From positions 33,562,655 through 33,626,654 of the forward strand of contig NC_081183.1 of NCBI RefSeq assembly GCF_029867415.1: a DNA stretch of 64,000 nt, in the 5' to 3' direction. Made by a program: the position numbers and the translations under genes. Origin of the DNA: Vicia villosa (taxonomy: Eukaryota > Streptophyta > Magnoliopsida > Fabales > Fabaceae). The notes under the pieces were generated by a model. That model had not been told where the DNA came from, searched no databases, and was given only the letters and a program-made list of their open reading frames with translations. Positions 11,028-22,338 of this stretch are shown here, one piece after another (position 1 is the first letter of the stretch; each line of letters opens with the position of its first letter).

Positions 11028-11454
11028 GCATCCATCTCAAAGATGAAATTCAAAATTTAATTAAGAAGAGGGGGCTTGGTTGGCACACTAAAAATATGTT
11101 TGGAGAGAGGAAAACAAGAGACATATGGATTATCCATGGAAAATCGTCGACATGAATGAATCTCTGCAAAGAAAGCGGTCCATAGTCAAGGTGATACTTT
11201 ACCTAGAAATAAATCTGAAGTACTTGAAAGAATCAATTAGGGTCAAGATAGAAACAGAGAGGAATACTATTGAGAAAGGAAAGTGATATTTCATAAATCC
11301 AATCTTAGGAGTCTTTCATTTCATTACATTAATCATATGGGGATTCTTGCCTCTAAGGAAGTCGTCCAAGGGAACCATGAAGAGGAAGATCATATAAGCA
11401 TTGTCCATATATGAGAATCTAAAATCAACTTCAGAAGAGAGCTATGATCGGCCC
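11028..11454 (+). pseudogene. Tat/Ogre gag-pol relic, part 1 (gag end/protease start)
   Basis: The frame at about 11028-11155 reads LKDEIQNLIKK and then TRDIWIIHG, resembling the gag-to-protease linker of Tat-lineage elements (LKREIExLI ... I.xIHGG). It then decays. It begins directly at the right end of the Ogre-like element, so that element inserted into this gag region. It continues at 14189 after removal of the solo LTR. The family call rests on short motifs. Confidence 0.55.
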
Positions 11455-14183
11455 TGTAACGCCCCGAATTTAATTAATTGATTAATTAAATTAATTAAGG
11501 ATTTATTTATTGGAATTAGTCGAAGTTGGGAATTATCAGTATTATTCTAAGAAGCGCAATTGGATTATTATGTTGATTTGAGATGTTAAGTGGTTAGTCG
11601 GATTATTTAGTCAGTTTAGTCGGAGAATTTATATTAGAAATAATAGTGGATTAAATAGACTATTATTATTTACTTGAGTTTAGTTGTTGGGTGTGAAATA
11701 AAAAATAAGGAGGTGTAAATAATAGGCCCATTAAGAGCATTATTTTTGGGTGGTTGGAATTAAAAAGAAATAAGGGAATTAGGTTTGTTATTGGTATCAG
11801 TAAGAAGAAAACTAGGGTTTTTCTACGTAGCAAACATGCAAGGCTTTGGCAAGAGAGGCACAAGGATTTGGCAGAGGAGGGTTGATGCATACGAGAAGTT
11901 GCCGCAGGATTGTTGGAAAAAGATTGGAAACTGCTGCGAAGCACGGAGTCGACCGGAAATTATTAGAGAGACCATAAATCCAAGGTAAGGGTGGGGTTCA
12001 ATCTCTATAATCGGATATATGATAGACCGTATGCGAGATTGAGTTGTACGAATTTGCTGCTATGTATGTTTGTTGCGATTGTTGTGTCTGAAAGTATTGA
12101 AATTGTCCCGGTACATGTTGTGTATGATGAAAATTTGTTGGCATTGAATTACTGTGAAATTGGTTTTATGTGAAATTATAGTTGTGATGGAAAATTAATG
12201 TTGCAGTGAGTATGAGTATATTGTGCCTGAGATAGTTGATAAAAAAAACTATCTGTGGCGGGGGCCACAAAGGTGTGGGGTGGGCGCTCCTTAGCTTAAG
12301 GGTGGGGGCCCCAACATGCTTTTGTTTTCATTTGTTGTTTTGTTTCCTTGTATATATGTATATAATTTTCTTTATTTCTTTTCTTGTTCATGGATGGTAA
12401 TCTAGTAATATATAGAAAGTTAGGTGTGGCTTTGTAACTTAGTAATACTAATTAATGAAGACCATAGTAGTATAATATTAGCTAGTAGAATTATTTAAAG
12501 TAGCATATAGTAGGTTCAATAACTAAGTTGCAAAATGTAAATTTAATGGCAGTGCTAGCAATACAATGGTATAAAGAGAACAACAAGGATAATTGTTTAG
12601 CAGAAAAATAATAGAGATGATATATATAAGTAGCAGAATAATATTAATATGGCAGAGATAGCAATTTCGGTAGAAAACCGGTATAGGAATAAACAGAGTT
12701 GAACAATTGATAATAATCTGGTATTTGGCAGAAACTGAAATTTAGCATAGTTGCAGATTGGATGATAATCTGAGTTTTGACAACAGGAATTAAATTGTAT
12801 CAGTAGATCTAATTTGTCAGGAGCGGTATAATCTAGTAGTAGTAATGACAGTATATAAAAACAATACCGATTAGCCGAATTAGTGGATTTAAGCGGTATA
12901 ATTAGTTGTTCGGAATTAGTTGATAATTGTCGGAGTAGTTCATATATATTAGTAGGTATTTTGGTTGGTTTATTTTTTTGGGATTATGTTGAATGAGTTG
13001 ATTTATTGGTACAATTGAATTGTGTTGATTTGTCCCGATTTATGGACATTATTAAGTTGCAGGTCTTATGACCAATGTTGGTTGAATTGAGTTGTTGTTG
13101 TTATAAGTTGTTGTTGATGCGTTGATTAAGTTCCAGGTCCTATGACCAACGTTGTTAAGTTGTTTTGCAGTTGCCGGTCTTGTGACCAATGTTGATTAAG
13201 TTGTCTGCTGTTGTTGCATTTTGTCGTTGTTGTGTTGTATTGATTAATTTGATGTTGTGGTTGTTGTCGCATGCATAATATAGCATTATTAAATTGGCCT
13301 GGATTGGCAATTTTTAAGTTGGAGCTAATGCTCACCATGTTGGCCTGGACTAACAAAATAAGTTGAAGGCTTACGCCTTGTTGACGCCTCGATAACCTGG
13401 CGGATTTTTAAGTTGGGAGTTCTGCTCCATTGGTACAACATGCATATGCATAATTAAGTCACGTTTAGAGTTGTATGTTGTTTGAGGTGCTATTAAGTTG
13501 TGATACTTTGCTGTTTTTATTAAGTGGTTGTTGGTGTTAAGTTGTTGTTGTAATTAAGTTATTGTTGTGGTCATTATGCTGATGGTTAATTTAATGTTGT
13601 TGTTGTTAACAAGTGGTGCTGATTTAAGTCTGTCTGTTACTTGTTGTATAGTTGTTGGTAGAAAGTGGTAAAAATTGTATGATCTGATCTAATATACTGT
13701 TTATCATACACCTGTTTATATTGATTTGATGTCTCACCTCTTTCTTTTGTTTCGCCGTTACCTTTATACTGGTAACGTGCAGGTGATACGCAGTATTGAA
13801 GATTTAGTAGCTTCATCGAGTCCAAGTTGGTGTGTCGCCCTGATACGTAGCACTCGGGGGGGTGTTTATATTGTGGTTCCTATGTTGTAATTACTGTAGT
13901 TGTTTAATAATTATAAGTTGAATTTGGTGTTAGTTGAATGAATATTGTTAAATAATTTCTAAGTTAAAAGTTGTGAATTCCGCTGCGTTATTGATAAAAG
14001 AAGTTGTTTTGTGGTTATAAGAATGAAGTAAGTTATCAATTGTCACTCGAATGCTCTGTATCTATGTTAAGTAAAATACTAGTTGAAGTTTATGTTGAAA
14101 TATGATACCCTGAATATGTTGAAAAGTTTTTAAATACTCTAATTTTTGTATTATAATTTACCGGGTAGATTTGGGGTGTTACA
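11455..14183 (+). mobile_element. Solo LTR, Tekay-like Ty3/gypsy, 2729 bp
   Basis: Starts TGTAACGCCCC and ends GGGGTGTTACA, with perfect 5 bp target duplications ggccc at 11450-11454 and 14184-14188. No internal coding sequence. It shares landmarks with the Tekay LTR at 25035-26946: GGTAAGGGTGG near 11981 and GGTACAACATGCATAT near 13433. Three copies of a GGTC/GACC mini-hairpin motif lie at 13060-13185. A solo LTR forms by recombination between the LTRs of a full element. Confidence 0.9.
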
Positions 14184-14188
14184 GGCCC

Positions 14189-15110
14189 ATTCTAAGATTT
14201 AGAGACAACAAAGGGGTATAAAGGATTCATAGCCTAATTTTTTCCTTTGATAATCATGATAACCATGGCCTAAATTGATGTATCAAGAATTCTCTTCGAT
14301 GAAGGCTTCACCAAACTAGGCTCGAGAAGTGAAAGTTTGGTTCCATACATTGGAACATATTTACAAGGTTTCAACAACAAGGTAACTCCCCCTTGGGGTT
14401 TTATGGAGTTACTGGTTACCTTTGGAGAAGAGATCACAAAGATGGTTGTAGAAATTCAATTCCTCTTCATCCCATACAAGTTCATCTACAACTTCATTCT
14501 AGAGAGACCTAACATAACAACCTTGGGGGGGTTAATTAAATCCATTTTCCATCTCAAAATAAAGTACCATAACACCAAGGAAGAAATTGTAATAGTATAT
14601 ACAAACTAGAAGAGATTCGGGTGGTGCCACAATGCCTTATATAAAAACTTGGACGTGGTCGCCGTCCAGGGAAAATCGATGGTGAAGGAGGTAGACTCTT
14701 CTAGACAACACCCCTTAATCATCAACATTGCATATTTCAACACACATATAAAAGAAGCCATGTCTAAGGAAGAGCATGTACTAGAGATACATTTCCCTAC
14801 TGAGGTCGCAATGAATATTAAAAGGCCAATCCCTAACTGAAGACCTTATATTCATCCATCTGGATGATAACCTAACATGTATTATGAAATTTAGGGCAAA
14901 TCATTCGAGGTTTGTGGATGACTAACTCATCAAATGCCTCAAGGACAACACATACTTGTTTGCATGCACCCTTAAAGAGGTTACAGGCTTCGATACCAAC
15001 ATGGTTTGCCATCAAATAAACATCAATCAGTTTTCCAAGTACATTTCTCAAAGAAGACGACGTCAGCATCCACTGCATATTCAAAGTCACGTATAAATTC
15101 TACAAGTCTT
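14189..15110 (+). pseudogene. Tat/Ogre pol relic, part 2 (protease to RT start)
   Basis: Continues the relic at 11028-11454. The frame from 14337 contains YNFILERPNI and HLKIKYHN, matching the YNxILGRP and HLKxKYHN motifs between protease and RT of Tat/Ogre elements. At about 14640-14840 follows a linker ending RPIPN. Around 14930-15090 the frame reads CLKDNTYLFACT, TGFDTNMVCHQ and SQRRRRQ, the conserved entry to RT. Several stops and frameshifts break it; nothing is functional. Protein-coding similarity stops near 15110. Confidence 0.7.
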
Positions 15111-15968
15111 TTCAGTAATCTCATTTCCTCATAAAAGAGATCAACTTATTTGTAGAAGTATGTTTTATAAATGTTAGAAAATATCTCTAAGACCACCACT
15201 TGGGAAACTTGTCATCAACTTCTCTCTGGTCCTTGGAGTACCTAATTTCTGCCCTATTACTTATTTGTACCTTGAAAAAATAATTGGAGGTAGCAGCCTC
15301 TAATCTATTTCCGTGTGTTTCTAAGTCATGCTTCTACTGTCTCTCATACATAAGCACCTTTTCTGGTATTTCATAGAGTCTCTTATGCACGGAATGGTTG
15401 AGGGGCACGATGAAGAAGAACATATCCTTGAAATTCCATAAAGAGTCCATGTATACTTCAAAAAATTTATGACCATGTTTTAATCATACCAAAACTTGAG
15501 GGTGATTAGGGTCAACAAACTTCCTCATAACATGGAATAGTATGAAGTGCAAGGTTAGTGTTGGAAATCTCTTCTTATATTCACATAAATACTGGAAATT
15601 TTTTACATATGTCCGACTCACTGGATGGAGTTGAGAAGGAGCTTTCTCTAAGTGATTAAGAACCTTAATCTCAATGTCGTTGATAGTCTGTGTGACACAC
15701 AGGTTGGAGAACATACATTCATACATAGGGATATCACATACCTCAAAATGGATACAAACTAGCATGTCACTTTATGGACATTCTATTTCCAATCTAAGGA
15801 CGCTCCCACGTCTCGGCACAAAAGTTCCAACATGTCCTCAATGCTGTAGAAAGACCATGTTCCTAAGATTTCATCGTTCACCCAGAAATAATCTTCAACA
15901 TCATTGGAAAATTCTAGATTGAATAACAACACCTTCTTCACCTTTTCCCCGTTTTTCTTCAAAGACAA
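15110..15968 (-). pseudogene. Gag-like relic on the reverse strand
   Basis: Two minus-strand frames (15783-15968 and 15484-15765) and their frameshifted continuation read like one decayed protein, for example SRTYVKNFQYLCEYKK, FHVMRKFVDPNHPQ, FFEVYMDSLWNFKD and FFIVPLN. This resembles the N-terminal gag-like proteins annotated in legumes as putative gypsy-type transposon products. It is antisense to the pol relic beside it, so it belongs to a different insertion. The assignment is tentative. Confidence 0.45.
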
Positions 15969-15978
15969 AAAGAGGTTC

Positions 15979-16342
15979 TATGTGATGTGCATATAATCTC
16001 TTCTAATGATTTTGCTGATGACAATTAAACAAGAAAGAATATATCTAAAGTCTTATTAGTAAATAAGCAAACACAAAATACAATGTCTCAAGTTCCTGTT
16101 GAAAGTGTTATATAAATTTTGTATAAAGTTTAAATCAAGTTTAAATTGCTTAACATTTTATCTTATTTTTATCATTAATTGTAAATGAAGCAAGAGTATG
16201 CCTTAAGGTACTAAGGGGATGCACACACACACACATAAAGTATTTTAAACTTTTCATCTTTTTTATAAAACTTCTTAAAACTAATTCAAGCAAGTGCTTA
16301 AATAATTAAGAAGCTTGTTTAATCAACTATGAAGGAAAAATA
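15979..16342 (+). repeat. Maximus/SIRE-like copia LTR relic, left part
   Basis: Resembles the LTR at 58667-59650: the phrase ATGACAA(T/C)T(A/G)AACAA, a short CA repeat, then TAAAGTATTT and a (T)CTTAAAACTAATT stretch occur in the same order. The relic is split by the solo LTR at 16343-18173 and resumes at 18174. Confidence 0.65.
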
Positions 16343-18173
16343 TGTAATACCCTTCTAAACCCCGCGACAATTAAATAAAATTATTCAGAGTACATGAAAA
16401 CAAGGGTGCCATAATTCAAATTTTAAAAACAAACATCATACGTCTATGTCATGCATTCACTGAGGGAAATTCATCACAAAATTATAACACTTCATGGTAA
16501 CACAACGGAAATTAAATCGCACGGATAAGTTCAACATCTTTAAAACTTTATCCTTCAAACATCAAAATAAAAAACTAGAGTTATAAAACATAAACTTAAA
16601 AACATCGCGTCCCCAGTGTTATAATAACAGAGCATGACACATGACACTAAACTAAACGCACTGACTCATGAGCTAATCCTCACCAAGTCGAAAAGCCGCT
16701 ATCCTCAATCTGAAAATGACAACAGTAAGGGTGAGTCTCATCGCAATTAACAAATATAATAGCATCATAAATAATAACACATCATAGTTATATTAATCAC
16801 CCAATTGTATCATATTCAGACAATTCAACAACTACACAACCAACACATCATCAATTTATAACATTGAAACACATCCAATCATGTTATGAAAATCATGCAT
16901 ATGAATGAACTGACACTATGCATGTGGTACCAAACATCATCAATGGGAATAACCCACCGAGCGATCCAACATCATCAAGATACGGCCCTGCCAGCACAAA
17001 TTCCATACAATGGGAATTATGCCCTTCACTGAATCCCCACATCATCAGGATTCAGCCCTCAACAAATGGTTATGAATGAATGCAACATATATAACATAAT
17101 TATACCATCATCATCATCATCATCAAGCATGTTTAAATATATATTAGCATCATTCAAATATCATCCAATTATCATCATTATACAACTCATAAATCATCAC
17201 ATGATTATTACTTCAAACATAGCATGTATTAACACATCTCATCACATATATGTATAATACATCATTCATCAAGAAATAAAATCATGTTTCAAAATAGTTG
17301 AAGTTACACCTCATCCCATCATTTAAACACATAGGTTATCTCATAAGGTTCATTGTGCTCGAAATGGCACTAAAAACGGACATACGGTTTGAAAGTTATG
17401 GCCTTCGGAAAATTTAAAAATTTTGCATGCTGTGAGTCGACGCACGAATCCCATAGGTCGACGCATAGAATTTTCTGCCCCTCTCGGGTTTGCTCAGGTC
17501 GACCCATGAGTCGACTCATGCTGGTCTTTTGGGAACCTGTAGGTCGACGCACGCTACGCTGATACATAATTTTTTTCTACGATTTTGACATCTTTCTTCT
17601 CCCAATCTCAATCCAATCACACCATAACAGTTCCCACACCAAAATATCATCAAATAACATAACATACCACAATTATAACACATTTTAGAGGTCATCTAAC
17701 TCTAAAATCATTCATCAATTCATCAATTTCATCAATTCTACCAAAACAACCTAAATCTCCCAAAACCCTAAAACCTAAACATACAATCCAATTGATCTAA
17801 CTAATATGCCTAATCAATATCATCACTTAAGATACGATAAGAGAAGTTAATCGAAGAGTCCCCCCTTACCTTAGCCAAGTTCTTGATTTGGTCCTCTCCC
17901 TATTTGGTTCCTCTTTCACGTTCTTCAGTTCTCTCCTTCAGCTTCCCTTCTTTTCACGTTCTAACTCTTTTTCTTATTTTCCTTTATTTTATGAAAACAT
18001 AAAATAAATTAGTAATGGGCTCACTCACTTAGCACCCCTACATTACTAACACCACCATTTGGCCCAACGACTAACGTTTTATAATTTCCCAATAATTCCA
18101 ATAAAATGCTAATTTCGAATAATTAATTTAAAACTTAATTAAATTAATAAATAAGAATTTACGGGGTGTTACA
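16343..18173 (-). mobile_element. Solo LTR, Tekay-like Ty3/gypsy, 1831 bp
   Basis: Plus-strand ends are TGTAATACCC and GGGTGTTACA, flanked by target duplications aaata at 16338-16342 and 18174-18178. In minus orientation it follows the Tekay LTR at 25035-26946: TGTAACACCCCGTAAATT start, an AACGTGAA purine-rich stretch, GGTAAGGGGGGACTCTTC, GGTACCACATGCATA, and a GGGGTTTAGAAGGGTATTACA-like end. It has an (ATC)n run near 17104-17125 and GTCGAC-rich palindromes at 17436-17550. No coding sequence. Confidence 0.9.
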
Positions 18174-18845
18174 AAATACACTGGTTAATTGATTAAGAAC
18201 TTCTTTTAATCGATTAAAATAAAGTGTAACACCTCTTAATCGATTAAGGAGGCTTGTAATCGATTAAGTGACGTGATATTCAAATTTTCCTTTTTTTGAT
18301 TTAAGCTAATCGATTAAGATATGTTTTTAATCGATTAAAAAGTATAAAAAGGCCATGGATTATTTCCTTTTTGAGCAAGATTTTTCCTATATAAAGGAGG
18401 TGTTTCCTAAATTTTCAGCACACTAGTTTTCTAAATAAACTAATCTCATATATCACTCATTCTATTTCCTTTATAAGTTTTTTTCAACCTTAGTGCTAAG
18501 AGAGTGAAAAACTTCATCTCGGAGTTGTGTTGCACAAAAATTCATCTCAGAGTTGTGTTGTACTGATGTTGTGATATAATTGTTTATTCAAGTGCTTAGA
18601 TCTATTGTGATATTTTGTAATAGATTTGAGATTTCAAGCTAAACCTATAAAAACCATGGTGTAAGGTTCTTGAGTTGAACCTGTGGAAAAGCTCTAGGTG
18701 TTTTTGCTTAAGGTTATTGGGTTGAACTTGTATAAAAGCTCAAGGTTGTTGGGTTGAACTTGTATAAAAGCTCAAGGTTATTGGTTTAAGGTTGTTGAGT
18801 TGAACATGTATAAAAGACATGTATAAAAGCTCAAGGTTATTGGTC
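18174..18845 (+). repeat. Maximus/SIRE-like copia LTR relic, right part
   Basis: Continuation of 15979-16342. Contains five perfect AATCGATT palindromes (18208, 18238, 18258, 18308, 18329) and the phrase CCTTAGTGCTAAG(A/G)GAGTG, also found at 59370. Several GGTTGTTGAGTTGAAC-like repeats lie at 18660-18845. It ends abruptly against Athila gag. Confidence 0.65.
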
Positions 18846-21518
18846 TTAAGCTGAAGACGAAGCAACTCATTGACACAGCTGCCGGTGGCTCAACGAATTT
18901 TAAACCAGCCACGGAGATAAAGAAGATCATTGATGCTATTGCGGAAAATAAACATTTAGAGTTATATGACCGTTGTGTTAATCAACCTGAAGGGTTAGTC
19001 GATTTGAAGTTATCAAATCAAGTTGTTAAAATGGAAGACCAAATTGCGACTGAAGTTGAACGAAGACTGGAACAAATGACTCTTGAGAAACAAACTGTAG
19101 CACAGGTTCAACCAGCTCAACCAATACAAGCGGTTAATTGTGAAATATATGGAAAATAAACATTTAGAGTTATATGACCGTTGTGTTAATCAACCTGAAG
19201 GGTTAGTCGATTTGAAGTTATCAAATCAAGTTGTTAAAATGGAAGACCAAATTGCGACTGAAGTTGAACGAAGACTGGAACAAATGACTCTTGAGAAACA
19301 AACTGTAGCACAGGTTCAACCAGCTCAACCAATACAAGCGGTTAATTGTGAAATATATGGAGTACCTTATTTTTTCGTGCACTGTGTGGCAACATCACAA
19401 CAGGTAGAGGAAATAAACTTCTTGAAGCAGAACAATCCCTACTCCAACACCTATGATCCGGGGTGGAAAAATCATCCAAATTTCTCCTAGAAAGATCAAC
19501 AAGGGAATGTTCCTAAACAAGGGTCTATTCCTTATCAGGGTCTGCCACAACAATAGCAATATCAGCCACAACAACAACAACCGTATCAACAACCATATCA
19601 GCAACCTCAACAACAATTTCAGCAACAAGGGTCGAGGAAAGCGGATTGGGAGATCGCCATCGAAAAGATGGACGCTCAAAGCTCCCAGTTCCAAGAAGAA
19701 ACAAGGAGCAATTTCCGAAACACAGGAGCATCGATTAAGAATCTTGAAATTCAGATGAGTCAAATAGCACAACAACTTGCAAATCCTCAACAACCTGGTG
19801 CTCTACCTAGCGCCACGGTCACAAATCCTAAAGATCATAATAATGTGAGTGTTATAACCACTAGAAGTGGTAAAGAAAAAGAGGTTTTAGAGGAAAATGC
19901 TGAAGAAGAAGACCCATTGCTTAAAGTTGATATGGAAATAAAGGAAAATGAGGTAGAAGCTGAAGACTTGGTTGTATCAGAACCGATGACGAAAGGGAAG
20001 ATTATTGAGCCAAAACCGGTCGTTAAACTTCCTTTTCCCACTAGATATAAGAAGAAGGGGAAGAATAAGAAGAATTTCGAAAAATTCTTGGAGATATTCA
20101 AGAAGCTTGAAATAAACATTCCATTCTTGAAGGCATTGAAGCAAATGCCAAGTTCATGAAAGACATTATTCTAACCGAAACTTGTAGTGCTATTTTACAG
20201 GGTATGAAGATTCTAGTGAAAAAGAAGGATCGAGGTTCTGTGACTATTCCGTGCACCATTGGGGACAGGTCCTTCAAGAAATCCCTTATTTATTTTGGAG
20301 CAAGTGTGAGTCTTATACCATTATCCATTTACAAAAGATTGGGGATAGGTAAGGTGCAAGATACACGAATGACACTCCAATTTGCTGACCACTCTGTGAA
20401 GAGACCATACGGGATAGTAGAGGATGTGCTTGTGAATATTGACAAGTTTGTGTTCCCAGTGGATTTTGTCATTTTAGAGATGCCGGAAGATGAAGAAATT
20501 CTAATCATTTTGGGGAGACCATTCTTAGAGATCGGGAGATGTTTGATAAATATAGAAGAAGGCACGATGATTCTGAAGGTCTATGATGAAGAGTTAAAAA
20601 TTGATGTGCGAAACACCATGAAATACAAGGATGATGTTGCAACTAGTCAACATATTGAAGTGATTGATCAAGTTGTTATTAATGAACATGCTTTGAAGTC
20701 ACAACAATTACCTTTAGAAAGAGTGTTAAGTTTATCAATTTTTGACGAAACGGAAGAGGTTGAAGAAAAAGAGATGGAAGTGTTAGCCATGATGGGAGCA
20801 ATACCATCTTTTAAAGTTTCTCGACACAACCGGTGGGAGGATCTAAGGCAACCTTTAGTGGAGGAAAAGAAAGATGAACCAAAGAAGGGGGCTGAATTGA
20901 AACAACTACCGGAGAACCTCAAATATGTCTTCCTAGACACCGAAAGTAGATGCCCAACTATCATAAGTTCCCACCTTGAAGTTCTCCAAGAGAACAAGCT
21001 GGTCGAAGTTCTAAAAAAGCACAAAAGTGCCATGGGATGGTCAATTGAATATTTGAAAGGGATTAGTCCTACGGTTTTCATGCACAAAATTCTCATGGAA
21101 GATGATCACAAGCCGATAGTCCAACTCCAAAGGCGGATAAATCCCGTAATGAAACAAATGGTCAGAAACGAAGTGGTTAAACTCTTAGATGCAGGGATGA
21201 TCTATCCTATATCTGATAGTGCTTGGGTGAGCCCTGTTCATGTGGTACCAAAGAAGGGAGGAACTACGATGATAAAGAATGAGAAAAATGAGTTAATCCC
21301 TACAAGGACGGTCACTAGATGAAGAGTTTGCATAGATTACAGAAGGCTAAACCTGGCGACAAGGAAGGATCACTTCCCATTACCTTTCATCGATCAGATG
21401 CTAGAGAGGTTAGCAGGTCATGACTACTATTGTTTCCTTAATGGTTACTCAGGGTATAATCAGATCGCGGTTGCACCAGAAGATCAAGAGAAGACCGCCT
21501 TTACTTGCCCATTTGGTA
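18846..21518 (+). pseudogene. Athila-type Ty3/gypsy gag-pol relic, truncated at both ends
   Basis: Gag: LIDTAAGGSTNFK, YDRCVNQPEG, NPYSNTYDPGWKNHPNFS (about 19425-19490), then a Q-rich stretch with an in-frame TAG near 19555. A frame at 19668-20159 reads ITTRSGK and LPFPTRYKKK. A second at 20156-21322 covers protease and RT entry (FTIPCTIG-like SVTIPCTIG, LGRPFL, SAWVSPVHVVPKKGG); its protease site reads YFGAS where Athila usually has DLGAS, so the catalytic aspartate is lost. RT continues to FTCPFGT near 21515, then switches to copia sequence. No LTRs are attached. Inactive. Confidence 0.88.
18943..19358 (+). repeat. 208 bp tandem duplication in Athila gag
   Basis: 18943-19150 is repeated at 19151-19358, apparently without differences. 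208 is not a multiple of 3, so it shifts the gag frame. The near-perfect identity means the duplication is younger than the decay around it. Confidence 0.92.
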
Positions 21519-21976
21519 CCCAAAAAATCCCAAACTAGCCCTATCTGACCCAAATTGGAAATCCGCAATCCAGTATGAATTTAATGCTCTTATTAAGAAT
21601 AATATGTGGGATCTGGTTCCACGACCTTGTGATGTTAAAATTATTTGTTTTATGTGGATTTTATGTCATAAAAAGAAATCTAATGGTTATTTTGAGCATT
21701 ACAAAGCTCGTCTTGTAGGTGATGGCATGTCACAAATTGCAGGTGTAGATTGTGATGAGACATTCAATTCTGTGGTCAAACCAGCTACTATTCACACTAT
21801 TCTCACCATTGCTCTATCCAAGTCAAGGCTTATTCATCATCTAGATGTCCCTAATGCATTTCTACATGGTGAGCTTTATGAGACAGTTTATATGCATCAG
21901 CCACTGGGTTTTCGTGATCCTCATCTCCCAGATTATATGTGTCGCTTGCGAAAATTACTCTATGGTCTTAAGCAAG
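21505..21976 (+). pseudogene. Ty1/copia RT fragment, upstream part
   Basis: Frame reads YPKNPKLALSDPNWKSAI, WDLVPRP, HKARL-like HYKARLVGDG, DCDETFNSVVKPATI, HHLDVPNAFLHGEL, YMHQPLGF and LLYGLKQ, the N-terminal half of copia RT (RE1-like lineage). It is joined directly to Athila RT on the left and interrupted by the Tekay element after GLKQ. It resumes at 26947. Confidence 0.9.
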
Positions 21977-22338
21977 TGTAACACCCCATAATTTCAGTTT
22001 ATTAATTTAATTTCGATTTAAATTAAATAATTGGAATTTTAGTATTTTATTTGGATTTAATTGGAAAATGATGGAAGAAGAGCTATTGGGCTTATGGTGT
22101 GATGTTAGTAAAAGAGGGGTGCTATTTGGTTAGGCCTTTTACTAAGTTTTATTTTATTTTATTTTATTTTCATAAAATAAGAATAGAACCAATTGGGGCG
22201 AAAGAGGAAGAACACGTGAAAAGAGCAAGAGAAGAGAAAGAGGCAAGAACGTGAAACCGAAAGGAGAGCATTCAAGAGATTCATCGAGGTAAGGGGGGAC
22301 TCTTCCTTTTAGTATCTCTTATGTGGTCTTAGGTAATA
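21977..22338 (+). repeat. Truncated left LTR of the Tekay element
   Basis: Matches 25035-25401 from TGTAACACCCC to GGTAATA, then turns into RT coding sequence. No primer binding site remains. Confidence 0.92.
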
